The notes beneath the pieces are model-generated. The model was not told where the DNA came from. It saw only the letters and a program-made list of their open reading frames with translations, and did no database searches. A DNA stretch of 64,000 nt from Streptomyces apocyni (lineage in GTDB: Bacteria > Actinomycetota > Actinomycetes > Streptomycetales > Streptomycetaceae): NCBI RefSeq assembly GCF_009739465.1, contig NZ_WHOM01000046.1, positions 37,618 to 101,617 of the forward strand, read 5' to 3'. A program made the translations under genes and the position numbers. This document shows positions 1-7,665 of the stretch, in pieces (position 1 is the stretch's first letter; each line of letters opens with the position of its first letter).

Positions 1-449
1 ACGCTCAACTGGTGTGGCGTCGCGTGGGTGCTGGTCACATCGAGCACCCTGCTGTCACCGACGTTGAACACCAGCAGTTCCTTCGCGAGGACCACGACAC
101 CCGCGACCGTCGTCCCCATGGCGGTCAGGTCCGGATCGCGCTCGGCGGCCCCGTACACGGCCTGATTGCAGACGTCCAGCGCGTTCCGAACGGCCTGCTC
201 GCTGTCCAGCGTGGGCCCGAGCGCCGCCAGATGCCGGACGACGAGGCCGCTGGCCACCTCGCCGGCGGGCTGGCCGCCCATGCCGTCGGCGACCGCGACG
301 ACAAGCGGGGAACCGAGCGGGAAGCCCAACGTCTGCGGGTTCTCGGTCACGGTTCCGCACAGCGTCCATGGCCCGACGGCCAGGCTGTCCTCGTTGTGAT
401 CGCGCACGAGGCCCGGGTGGCTCAGAGCGGTGACCGTGACGAACGGCAT
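1..449 (-). CDS. PP2C-type Ser/Thr protein phosphatase (partial, runs off the left edge)
   Basis: Metal-dependent protein phosphatase that removes phosphate from Ser/Thr residues in the cytoplasm. The 149 visible codons hold the family signatures in order: HNED (18-21), DGMGG (55-59), MGTT (111-114) and NVGDSR (129-134). These supply the Asp residues of the bimetal centre. The C-terminal half lies beyond base 1. The ATG at 447-449 is preceded on its strand by GACAAT with six nucleotides between, so the message is probably leaderless. A likely counterpart of the FHA protein and kinase encoded about 9 kb downstream, but that partnership is only inferred from proximity. Confidence 0.93.
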   Translation of the reverse strand, partial: MPFVTVTALSHPGLVRDHNEDSLAVGPWTLCGTVTENPQTLGFPLGSPLVVAVADGMGGQPAGEVASGLVVRHLAALGPTLDSEQAVRNALDVCNQAVYGAAERDPDLTAMGTTVAGVVVLAKELLVFNVGDSRVLDVTSTHATPHQLS

Positions 450-482
450 AGCTCCATTGTCGCGCCCCGAGCCGCGTTTGGC

Positions 483-1355
483 TCAGCCGGAGCCCGTGGC
501 CAGGCGTTCCAGGAGGTCGGGCAGGTCAGCGAAGGAGTCGAGTACGTGGTCGGGCGTGCCGCTCGCCGCCCGATGGGTCTCGGGCAGGTACTTGCCGGTT
601 TTGACGAGGACGCCGGTTACTCCGACGCGCTGGGCGGCCAGCACGTCGGACTCGATGTCGTCGCCGACCATGAGCGTCCTGGACGGGTCGGCGCCGAGGT
701 GGGAGAGCGCGGCGGCGAAGAACGCCGCCGACGGCTTTCCGGTGATCTCCGCCTCGACCCCGGCGGCCCGCTCCAGGCCCGGCAGAAAGGCACCCGTGTC
801 GAGGTCGAGGCCGTCGGCGGTGCGCCAGTAGAGGTTCCGGTGCATCGCCACCAGGCGGGCTCCGAGCCGCAGGTGCCGGAAGACGCGGTTGAGGGCGTCG
901 TAGCCGAACTGGGGGCCGGCGCCGCCGATGACGACCACGTCGACGTCCGGGTCCAGGCCTGCTGGTGCGTCTGGTGCGTCTGGTGCGTCGACCAGCGTCA
1001 CGCCCGTCAGGTCGTCCCGGATGTCACCGGCGTTGAGCAGCAGACACCGGGCGCGTGGGTGGTGCTCGCGCAGATGCGCGGCGGTGACGGCGGGCGCGGT
1101 GAGGATGTCGTTCTCGGCCACGGGGAACCCCGCCTCCGCGAGGCGACCGGCGATCGAGGCGCGGGTCCGTGAGGTCGTGTTGGTGACCAGCGCGAAGGGA
1201 ACCCCCGAGGCGCGCAGCCACTCCACGGCCGCGACAGCCCCGGGCAGCGGCTCCCAGGACACCGTGAGCACTCCGTCGATGTCGATGAGCACGGCCCTGG
1301 CATCCTCGCCGCGATCACTGCGGCTCACTGGTTCCACAGGACCGACGGTAGTCAT
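483..1355 (-). CDS. HAD-superfamily class IIA phosphatase (NagD/LHPP-like)
   Basis: Predicted small-molecule or phosphoprotein phosphatase of the HAD-IIA group, 290 aa. The nucleophile motif LIDIDGVL is near residues 24-30, a VTNTTS motif II follows, a C2-type cap occupies the middle, then TGKPS (motif III Lys) and VGDDIESD (motif IV Asp pair). The substrate cannot be read from sequence. The first nine residues before VSRSDRG are weakly supported, so an in-frame GTG near 1328 is a possible start. A short Asp-Ala-Pro repeat from GCGTCTGGT-like tandem DNA (about 965-990) lies in the cap. It is transcribed in the same direction as the PP2C gene and lies 33 bp upstream of it. Confidence 0.88.
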   Translation of the reverse strand: MTTVGPVEPVSRSDRGEDARAVLIDIDGVLTVSWEPLPGAVAAVEWLRASGVPFALVTNTTSRTRASIAGRLAEAGFPVAENDILTAPAVTAAHLREHHPRARCLLLNAGDIRDDLTGVTLVDAPDAPDAPAGLDPDVDVVVIGGAGPQFGYDALNRVFRHLRLGARLVAMHRNLYWRTADGLDLDTGAFLPGLERAAGVEAEITGKPSAAFFAAALSHLGADPSRTLMVGDDIESDVLAAQRVGVTGVLVKTGKYLPETHRAASGTPDHVLDSFADLPDLLERLATGSG

Positions 1356-1462
1356 CTTCGTACGCCGTCGCAGCGTGTACGTCGCGCCGTGTGGGGGACC
1401 CGGAAGAACGGATAGGCAGATAATGGAAGTCCTTCCAACTCCCCTGAGATGGGGCGAGCACA

Positions 1463-3388
1463 GTGCTGTTCACCGACCGTGTGGATGCCGGGCGACGCCT
1501 CGCCGAGGCAGTGCGGCACCTGAAGGAAGAGAAGCCCGTTGTTCTTGGCCTGCCCCGGGGCGGCGTCCCGGTGGCCTTCGAGGTGGCGCGGGTACTCGGT
1601 GCCCCCCTCGATGTGATCGTGGTCCGCAAACTCGGGGTCCCCTACCAGCCGGAACTCGGTTTCGGCGCGATCGGAGAGGACGGCGTACGGGTCCTTAGCG
1701 AGGACATCGTGCGCCGCGCGGGGATCGATCCGACGCAGATCGCGACGGTCGAGCAGGAGGAGGAACAGGAGCTGCTACGGCGGGCCCGGCGGTACCGCGA
1801 CGGGCGATCGCGGGTGCGGATCGAGGGCCGTACGGTGATCGTGGTGGACGATGGCATCGCGACCGGCGCCACGGCAGCGGCCGCGTGCCGGGTGGCACGG
1901 GCGCAGGGCGCGGCCCGAGTGGTGCTCGCCGTGCCGACGGCGCCGCCGGACACGGTGCACCGGTTGCGCGAGGCGGCGGACGACGTGGTGTGCCTGTCCA
2001 CGCCGCACCTGTTCCGCGCCGTGGGCGAGTGGTACCAGGACTTTTCGCAGACCAGCGACGAGGAAGTCGTCTCCCTCCTGGCACAGGCCGCGAACACCGC
2101 GAACACCGCGAACACCCGCCCGTCCGGCCGGGCCAACCCGGTCGCGGCCGAGGTCGAGGTGGACGCGGACGGAGTCCGACTTGCCGGAGACCTGGCCGTG
2201 CCCGACGGCGCGGCGGCGGTGGTGATGTTCGCCCACGGCTCCGGAAGCAGCCGACACAGTCCCCGTAACCGCTCGGTGGCGTCCGTCCTGCGGGAGGCGG
2301 GCCTCGGCACGCTTCTGTTCGACCTGCTCACGCCCGCCGAGGAGACCGACCGCGCAAACGTCTTCGACATCGACACCCTCTCCGGGCGGCTGCTGGGTGC
2401 CACCCGATGGCTACGGGAGCGCGAGTCCCTGCCGATCGGTTACTTCGGAGCCAGCACCGGGGCCGCGGCGGCGCTGCGGGCGGCCGCCGACGCGAGCGCT
2501 GCCGCTGACGGCGCCGCTGACGCGGCCATGGGCTTGGGCTTGGGCGTGGGCGCCGTGGTGTCCCGGGGCGGACGGCCGGATCTCGCCGCGCCCCGCCTCG
2601 GCGACGTACGCGCACCCACCCTGCTGATCGTCGGCGGGGACGACGCGCTGGTGCTCGACCTCAACCGGGCCGCCCAGGCGGAACTCCGCTGCGAGAACCG
2701 GCTCGAGATCGTCCCGGGGGCCACGCATCTTTTCGAGGAGCCCGGAGCCCTCGACGATGTCGCCGACCTCGCACGGGACTGGTTCATCGGGCATCTCGCG
2801 GCGTTATCGGCGCAGGGCGCGGGTCGTGTGTGGGCGGTCTCCGAGGGGCGAGGACGGCTGTCCGCGCGAGAACCCCGGCTGCGATGTCTGTGCTGCCCGG
2901 TGTTTTGGGAGGTAGCTTGGTGGAGAAGGCCCCTAAGGGAGGGCGATTCGATGCCGTGGTTCATTTGGCTGCTCGCCGCCGCGGCGCTGGGTGCCGCGGA
3001 GTTCTTCACCCTGACGCTGGTGTTCGGGCTGCTGGCGGGTGCCGCGTTGGTCGCCGCCGTAGTCGCTGGTGTGGGCATCGGCTTTCTCGGCCAGCTCGTG
3101 GCCTTCGGCGTGGCGGCGGCCGCGGGCCTCGTCATCGTCCGTCCTATCGCGCTGCGGCAAATGACCCAGCAACCCCTTTCGCGCGAGGGCAGTGACGCAC
3201 TGATCGGCAAGCGGGCCGAGGTCATGGAGGAGGTCACCGCGACCCACGGCCTGATCAAACTCTCCGGCGAGGAGTGGTCCGCCCGTACCCTGGACGAAAG
3301 CCTGGTGATCCCGGTGGGCGCGCTGGTGGACGTCATGGAGATCGAAGGCGCCACGGCCATCGTCTACCCCCGCGAACTCCTTCCGTGA
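1463..3388 (+). CDS. Phosphoribosyltransferase / alpha-beta hydrolase protein whose frame runs on into NfeD
   Basis: GTG start. Residues about 1-215 form a type I phosphoribosyltransferase domain with the PRPP loop VVDDGIATGATAA (about 128-140). Residues about 230-445 form a dienelactone-hydrolase-like domain with AHGSGSS, nucleophile elbow GASTG (about 328-332), GGDD and GATHLF. This two-domain protein is common in actinobacteria and usually ends near here. In this window no stop codon appears: about 50 residues of non-domain sequence (about 447-496) run in frame into a complete NfeD protein (497-641). Either a true fusion, or a lost stop or frameshift near 2800-2940 with NfeD translated separately. 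A 9-nt unit repeated three times (about 2092-2118) encodes Asn-Thr-Ala in the interdomain linker. Confidence 0.8.
   Translation: MLFTDRVDAGRRLAEAVRHLKEEKPVVLGLPRGGVPVAFEVARVLGAPLDVIVVRKLGVPYQPELGFGAIGEDGVRVLSEDIVRRAGIDPTQIATVEQEEEQELLRRARRYRDGRSRVRIEGRTVIVVDDGIATGATAAAACRVARAQGAARVVLAVPTAPPDTVHRLREAADDVVCLSTPHLFRAVGEWYQDFSQTSDEEVVSLLAQAANTANTANTRPSGRANPVAAEVEVDADGVRLAGDLAVPDGAAAVVMFAHGSGSSRHSPRNRSVASVLREAGLGTLLFDLLTPAEETDRANVFDIDTLSGRLLGATRWLRERESLPIGYFGASTGAAAALRAAADASAAADGAADAAMGLGLGVGAVVSRGGRPDLAAPRLGDVRAPTLLIVGGDDALVLDLNRAAQAELRCENRLEIVPGATHLFEEPGALDDVADLARDWFIGHLAALSAQGAGRVWAVSEGRGRLSAREPRLRCLCCPVFWEVAWWRRPLREGDSMPWFIWLLAAAALGAAEFFTLTLVFGLLAGAALVAAVVAGVGIGFLGQLVAFGVAAAAGLVIVRPIALRQMTQQPLSREGSDALIGKRAEVMEEVTATHGLIKLSGEEWSARTLDESLVIPVGALVDVMEIEGATAIVYPRELLP
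2951..3388 (+). CDS. NfeD-like membrane protein (internal start within the longer frame)
   Basis: NfeD proteins are small membrane proteins that pair with SPFH/stomatin proteins in membrane-domain organisation. This 145-aa product begins at an ATG preceded by AAGGGAGGG about 7 nt upstream, a strong ribosome binding site that argues for independent initiation although the preceding gene is open in the same frame. Two or three hydrophobic helices cover residues about 2-65, and a soluble OB-fold-type C-terminus (GKRAEVMEEV...) follows. The SPFH gene starts 44 bp downstream, the classic NfeD-SPFH operon arrangement. Confidence 0.9.
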   Translation: MPWFIWLLAAAALGAAEFFTLTLVFGLLAGAALVAAVVAGVGIGFLGQLVAFGVAAAAGLVIVRPIALRQMTQQPLSREGSDALIGKRAEVMEEVTATHGLIKLSGEEWSARTLDESLVIPVGALVDVMEIEGATAIVYPRELLP

Positions 3389-3432
3389 ACGGCTGAACAC
3401 AGAGCAGCTGAACAGTTAGCGATGGAGGCACT

Positions 3433-4548
3433 GTGGAACCCGTTGTCATCGTCTTTCTTGTCGCGGCCCTGGTCGTCGTCTTCCTTGTGGCCTCCACGGT
3501 GCGGATCGTCCCGCAGGCACGCCGCTACAACATCGAGCGCTTCGGCCGGTATCGCAGGACGCTGCAACCCGGCCTGAACCTGGTCCTGCCGGTGGCGGAC
3601 CGCATCAACTCCAGACTCGACGTACGCGAGCAGGTTTATTCGTCCGATCCCAAGCCGGTGATCACCGAGGACAACCTCGTGGTGAATATCGACACCGTGC
3701 TCTACTACCAGATCACCGACCCTCGGGCGGCGGCCTACGAGGTCGCTGACTACCTGCAGGCGATCGATCAGCTCACCGTGACGACGCTGCGGAACGTCAT
3801 CGGCAGCATGGACCTGGAAGCGACGCTCACCTCACGTGAGGAGATCAACGCCCGGCTCCGCGCCGTCCTGGACGATGCCACCGGCAAGTGGGGCATCCGC
3901 GTCAACCGCGTCGAGATCAAGGCCATCGATCCCCCGCACAGCATCAAGGAAGCGATGGAGAAGCAGATGCGGGCCGAGCGCGACAAGCGCGCGGCCGTCC
4001 TGCATGCCGAGGGTGAGCGGCAAGCCAAGATCCTTACCGCGGAAGGCACGAAGCAGAAGGACATCCTGGAGGCACAGGGCACACAACAAGCCATGATCTT
4101 GCGGGCGGACGGTGAGGCGAAGGCGGTGGAGCGTGTCTTCCAGGCCGTCCATCGCAACAACGCCGACGCGAAGGTCCTGGCCTACAAGTACCTTGAGACG
4201 CTCCCGCATCTGGCGAGCAGCGACAACAACACGTTCTGGGTGATCCCGGGTGAGCTGACCGAGGCGGTTCGGACCGTCACCAGCGCGTTCGGTGATCATT
4301 CGGCGATGGGTCTGCCGCCCTCCGCGCAACGTGAGGAGGCGGCCATCGCCGCGGACGAGACGTCGGACGAAGGCCGGACGCCGGAACTCGACGCGGGCTC
4401 GACGGCTTCACCCGAGGCTGCCACGGCCACAGCGATGGAGGAGGCCGTGAAGCAGGCGGCCGCCGCGGTGAGCGACGCCAAGGCGGAGGCCGAGGCCGCG
4501 AAGTCGTCGCCCCAGGTGCCGGGCCGCGGGCAGACGCCCGACGAGTGA
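3433..4548 (+). CDS. SPFH/Band 7 (stomatin/QmcA-like) protein
   Basis: Membrane-anchored scaffold of the SPFH family, 371 aa. A single N-terminal hydrophobic helix (residues about 3-22) is followed by the Band 7 domain (RYNIERFGRYRRTLQPGLN onward, to about 200). A charged coiled coil rich in AEGE and AEGT heptads (about 175-235) follows, then a low-complexity Ala/Glu tail. GTG start 44 bp after the NfeD stop, with GGAGG-like sequence (gatggaggc) just upstream. The pair is expected to assemble as a membrane microdomain complex; that role comes from the family, not from this sequence. Confidence 0.93.
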   Translation: MEPVVIVFLVAALVVVFLVASTVRIVPQARRYNIERFGRYRRTLQPGLNLVLPVADRINSRLDVREQVYSSDPKPVITEDNLVVNIDTVLYYQITDPRAAAYEVADYLQAIDQLTVTTLRNVIGSMDLEATLTSREEINARLRAVLDDATGKWGIRVNRVEIKAIDPPHSIKEAMEKQMRAERDKRAAVLHAEGERQAKILTAEGTKQKDILEAQGTQQAMILRADGEAKAVERVFQAVHRNNADAKVLAYKYLETLPHLASSDNNTFWVIPGELTEAVRTVTSAFGDHSAMGLPPSAQREEAAIAADETSDEGRTPELDAGSTASPEAATATAMEEAVKQAAAAVSDAKAEAEAAKSSPQVPGRGQTPDE

Positions 4549-5027
4549 GCCCGTCCTAGGCTGCCGTCAGGGAACGCGAAGGACAGCAGTTCTGGTTCGT
4601 TTCCGGACGCCCTGGTTGGTGACGTACACCGTGACTCGTACGCGAGCCATGGGCTTTCTCTGCCGTGAGCGCCCAGTCGCACAGCCGACGCGCGGGCGGC
4701 AGGGCGCCGATGTCGGCACCGTAACGCGGACAGGCCCTGCCGCCGCCACGGTCCGCAACCGCTCGACCCGGGAAGCCAGTTCGCACAGCACGCCCAGACG
4801 CACTCTCCTGGGCGTGCTGTGGGCGTATGCGGACGGTTCCCTGCCGCCAGCCTCGGATCCACCGGCGACCGTACGGGATCGCGTCTGTAGCGGACACGCG
4901 TCGGGTCTGTCAGTCCGTAAGGTTCCGGGTACTCCCGCCGGGCGGGCTTCGCTAGCTTCCGAACCGGCCGCGCCGCCGGAACGGGCGGCCGGATTCCCCC
5001 ATCCACGCTCGCCCACAGGAGGTCACT
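4549..5027. other. Intergenic region without a supported gene
   Basis: 479 bp between the SPFH gene and the secreted esterase. Open frames on both strands exist here but none shows a family motif or a convincing ribosome binding site. The one clear element is a long perfect inverted repeat at 4784-4821, listed separately. A GGAGG site at the right end belongs to the esterase. Confidence 0.6.
4784..4821. terminator. 14-bp perfect inverted repeat, candidate terminator or operator
   Basis: CACAGCACGCCCAG (4784-4797) and its exact complement (4808-4821) flank a 10-nt loop. No T-run follows, as is usual for Streptomyces terminators. It could end the NfeD-SPFH transcript, or act as a DNA site for a regulator of the esterase gene. 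Confidence 0.55.
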
Positions 5028-6017
5028 GTGACCGCGCAGAAGCCCACCCGCAGGAGCATCCTCAGGACCGCTGGCGGACTCACCGCCGCGGCGGCCCTGG
5101 GCGCCGGAGGCGTCCTCGCGGGGGCGACCACGGCCGCGGCGGTCGGCAACGGCCGCGGCCTGACCATCACGCAACGCGACGAGCGGGACCACCGGATGTG
5201 GTACTACCGGTTCCGGACCGACGCGATCGGCTGGGACCCCGCGGTCAACGTGCTGCTGCCCGACGGCTACCACACCAGCGGACGCCGCTACCCCGTCCTC
5301 TACCTGCTGCACGGCGGCGACCAGGACTTCATCACCTTCGACGCGCACCACAGGATCCGGGAGGTGACCGCCTGGAAGAACCTCATCGTCGTCATGCCCG
5401 ACGGCGGACGCGCGGGCTGGTACTCCAACCCGGTCGGCTCCAACGTCGGCCCCCGCAACTGGGAGCACTTCCACATGGCGCAGCTGCTGCCATGGATCGA
5501 TGACAACTTCCGTACCTACAACGAGTACGACGGCCGCGCCGTCTCCGGCTTCTCCATGGGCGGCTTCGGCGCGCTGAAGTACGCGGCCAAGTACTACGGC
5601 CACTTCGCCTCGGTCAGCGCCCACTCCGGCCCGGCCAACCTGCGCGGCGCCAACGGCAACCTGGTGACGAACTGGGCCAACCTGTCCTCCGCCGCCGTGG
5701 AGTTGGGCGGCGGCAGTGTCTACGGCATGCCGAACTGGGATGAGGCCCGGGTCAGCGCCGACAACCCGGTCGAGCGCATTGAGAGTTACCGGAACAAGCG
5801 GGTCTTCCTGGTCGCCGGCACGAGCCCCGATCCGATCAACTGGTGGGACCTGGCCAACGAGGGGATGGTCCTCCGCACCCAGCGGGAGTTCCGGCACCAC
5901 CTCGACCGCGTGGGCATCCCGCACGAGCCGCACGAGGTGGACGGTGGTCATTTCGTCCGCCACGAGCTGCTGGTGCGTGACATCGACGGCGTCATCGCCC
6001 GTCTGCGCAAGGCGTGA
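5028..6017 (+). CDS. Secreted esterase (PF00756 type), Tat signal
   Basis: Exported alpha/beta hydrolase of the esterase D / antigen 85-like fold, 329 aa. The N-terminus has a twin-arginine motif (TRRSILRT, residues 7-14) and a hydrophobic stretch ending in an Ala-rich cleavage region near residue 40. The nucleophile elbow GFSMGG lies near residue 174-179. A DGGHF motif near the C-terminus supplies the catalytic His. GTG start with AGGAGG 7 nt upstream. The natural ester is unknown. The next gene begins inside its stop codon, so it is probably co-transcribed with the M23 peptidase gene. A second secreted esterase of the same family lies at 15172-16266. Confidence 0.9.
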   Translation: MTAQKPTRRSILRTAGGLTAAAALGAGGVLAGATTAAAVGNGRGLTITQRDERDHRMWYYRFRTDAIGWDPAVNVLLPDGYHTSGRRYPVLYLLHGGDQDFITFDAHHRIREVTAWKNLIVVMPDGGRAGWYSNPVGSNVGPRNWEHFHMAQLLPWIDDNFRTYNEYDGRAVSGFSMGGFGALKYAAKYYGHFASVSAHSGPANLRGANGNLVTNWANLSSAAVELGGGSVYGMPNWDEARVSADNPVERIESYRNKRVFLVAGTSPDPINWWDLANEGMVLRTQREFRHHLDRVGIPHEPHEVDGGHFVRHELLVRDIDGVIARLRKA

Positions 6018-6031
6018 CGGGCGGACGTCAC

Positions 6032-7624
6032 ATGTCGCTCGGTCTTTCCCGGCTTTCCCAGATTTCCCGGCTTTCCCGGCGCCTGACGGCATGTGTGCCG
6101 AGACGGGCCGTCGTCGCGCTCATCGCGGCGACGGCGGTCCTGGTGACGGGGCCCGCGGTGGCGGCGCCAGCCAAGGCGCGGGCGGCCACCGCGCAGACCT
6201 CCGACCGGGCGGCCGGCTTCGCCGCCGCCTGCCCGGCCACCGGTTTCATCTCCCAGGGCTACACCCCGGGCCACAACGGCATCGACGTCGCCGCCGACTA
6301 CGGCACCCCGATCTACGCTGTGGGCGACGGCGAGGTGACCATCTCGGGTTACGACCCCGGTGGCTACGGCCAGTGGATCCGCATCCTGCACCCCGACGGC
6401 ACCACCACCGAGTACGGCCACATGTACCAGCGGGACGTCCAGGCGGGCGATCGCGTGACAGCCGGGCAGCAGATCGCGCTGATGGGGAGCGAGGGCCAGT
6501 CCAGCGGGCCCCATCTCCATCTGCGGGTCTGGGTGAACGTGGGCACGGGGGTGCACACCGACCCGATCCCGTACCTGGCGGATCGCGGCGTCAACATGCC
6601 CTGCACACCGGGCAGCGACCCCCGTCCGGTGCCGTTGGAGCATCCGGCGGAGTCGGGGCGTGTGGTGTCGGCGCGGTCGGCGGACGGTCGCCTTGAGGTG
6701 TTCGCCGCCGGGGTTGACGGCGTCCATCACGCCTGGCAGGAGAGCGTCAACGGGGCCTGGTCGGACTGGGAGCCCCTCGGTGGGCCGCCCGGCTCGGAAC
6801 TCGCGATCGGGCCGAACGCCGACGGTCGGCTTGAGCTCTTCGCCATCAACGGCGACGTCTTCCAGCACCGCTACCAACTCCAGCCGTCGGGCGGCTGGTC
6901 CGGCTGGGAGTCCTTCGGCCGCGGCGGGCGTGATATCGCCGTCGGCGCCAACGGTGACGGCCGCCTCGAAGTGTTCGCCTCAGGACCCGACGCCGTACTG
7001 CACAGGTACCAGACCGCGCCCAACGGCGGCTGGTCCGGCTGGGAGGCCACCGGCGGCGGACCCGCGAACAGCCGTATCGAAATGGAGAAGGCGCCCGATG
7101 GACGGCTTGAGGTGTTCGCACTCAACGGCGACACGTTCCAGCACCTGTACCAGACAGCCGTCAACGGCGGCTGGTCCAGCTGGCAGCCGTTCGGCACCGG
7201 CGGACACGACCTGACCCTGGACCACAACCAGGACGGCCGCCTTGAGGTCTTCGCCTCAGGACCCGAAGGCGTCTTCCACAGGTACCAGACCAGCCCCGCC
7301 GACTGGTCGGGCTGGGAGGAGTTCGGCGGCCCGGCCGACTCCCAACTCACCAGTCAGCGCGCCGCTGACGGTCGCATCGAGGTGTTCGCCATCAACGGCA
7401 CCACGGCCCAGCACATCTGGCAGACCGCCGTGAACGCCCCCTATGGCGCGTGGGAGCCCTTCGGCGATGGTGGCACCGAGATCACCGCGACGGCCAACGC
7501 CGACGGCCGCATCGAGGTGTTCGGCACCAACCCCACGGGCGTCTACCACCGATGGCAGACCGGATTCTCCACCTGGTCCACGTGGGCCTGGCTCAACAAC
7601 ACCCCCGGACCCGGGGTCAACTGA
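6032..7624 (+). CDS. Secreted M23 metallopeptidase with C-terminal seven-repeat beta-propeller lectin
   Basis: Predicted peptidoglycan endopeptidase. After a signal peptide (hydrophobic core about residues 24-45) comes an M23/LytM domain with HNGIDVA (zinc His and Asp, about 80-86), a GHMYQ motif and HLHLRV (about 160-165). From about residue 209 to the end there are seven repeats of roughly 45 aa with core DGRLEVFA-x-G-x(4)-H-x-(W/Y)-Q and a following WS-x-W, typical of PLL/tectonin-like lectin propellers. A GTG at 6014 that overlaps the esterase stop is an alternative start with translational coupling; ATG 6032 gives the cleaner signal peptide. The propeller is closely related to that of the protein at 13362-15014. 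Confidence 0.88.
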   Translation: MSLGLSRLSQISRLSRRLTACVPRRAVVALIAATAVLVTGPAVAAPAKARAATAQTSDRAAGFAAACPATGFISQGYTPGHNGIDVAADYGTPIYAVGDGEVTISGYDPGGYGQWIRILHPDGTTTEYGHMYQRDVQAGDRVTAGQQIALMGSEGQSSGPHLHLRVWVNVGTGVHTDPIPYLADRGVNMPCTPGSDPRPVPLEHPAESGRVVSARSADGRLEVFAAGVDGVHHAWQESVNGAWSDWEPLGGPPGSELAIGPNADGRLELFAINGDVFQHRYQLQPSGGWSGWESFGRGGRDIAVGANGDGRLEVFASGPDAVLHRYQTAPNGGWSGWEATGGGPANSRIEMEKAPDGRLEVFALNGDTFQHLYQTAVNGGWSSWQPFGTGGHDLTLDHNQDGRLEVFASGPEGVFHRYQTSPADWSGWEEFGGPADSQLTSQRAADGRIEVFAINGTTAQHIWQTAVNAPYGAWEPFGDGGTEITATANADGRIEVFGTNPTGVYHRWQTGFSTWSTWAWLNNTPGPGVN

Positions 7625-7665
7625 TCCGCAGTCAGCTGACCTCGGTGTCGGTCTGGAGCAGTCTC

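Noticed and set aside
4556..4897. 113-aa minus-strand frame
   Set aside because: No recognisable domain or start signal, and it spans the inverted repeat.
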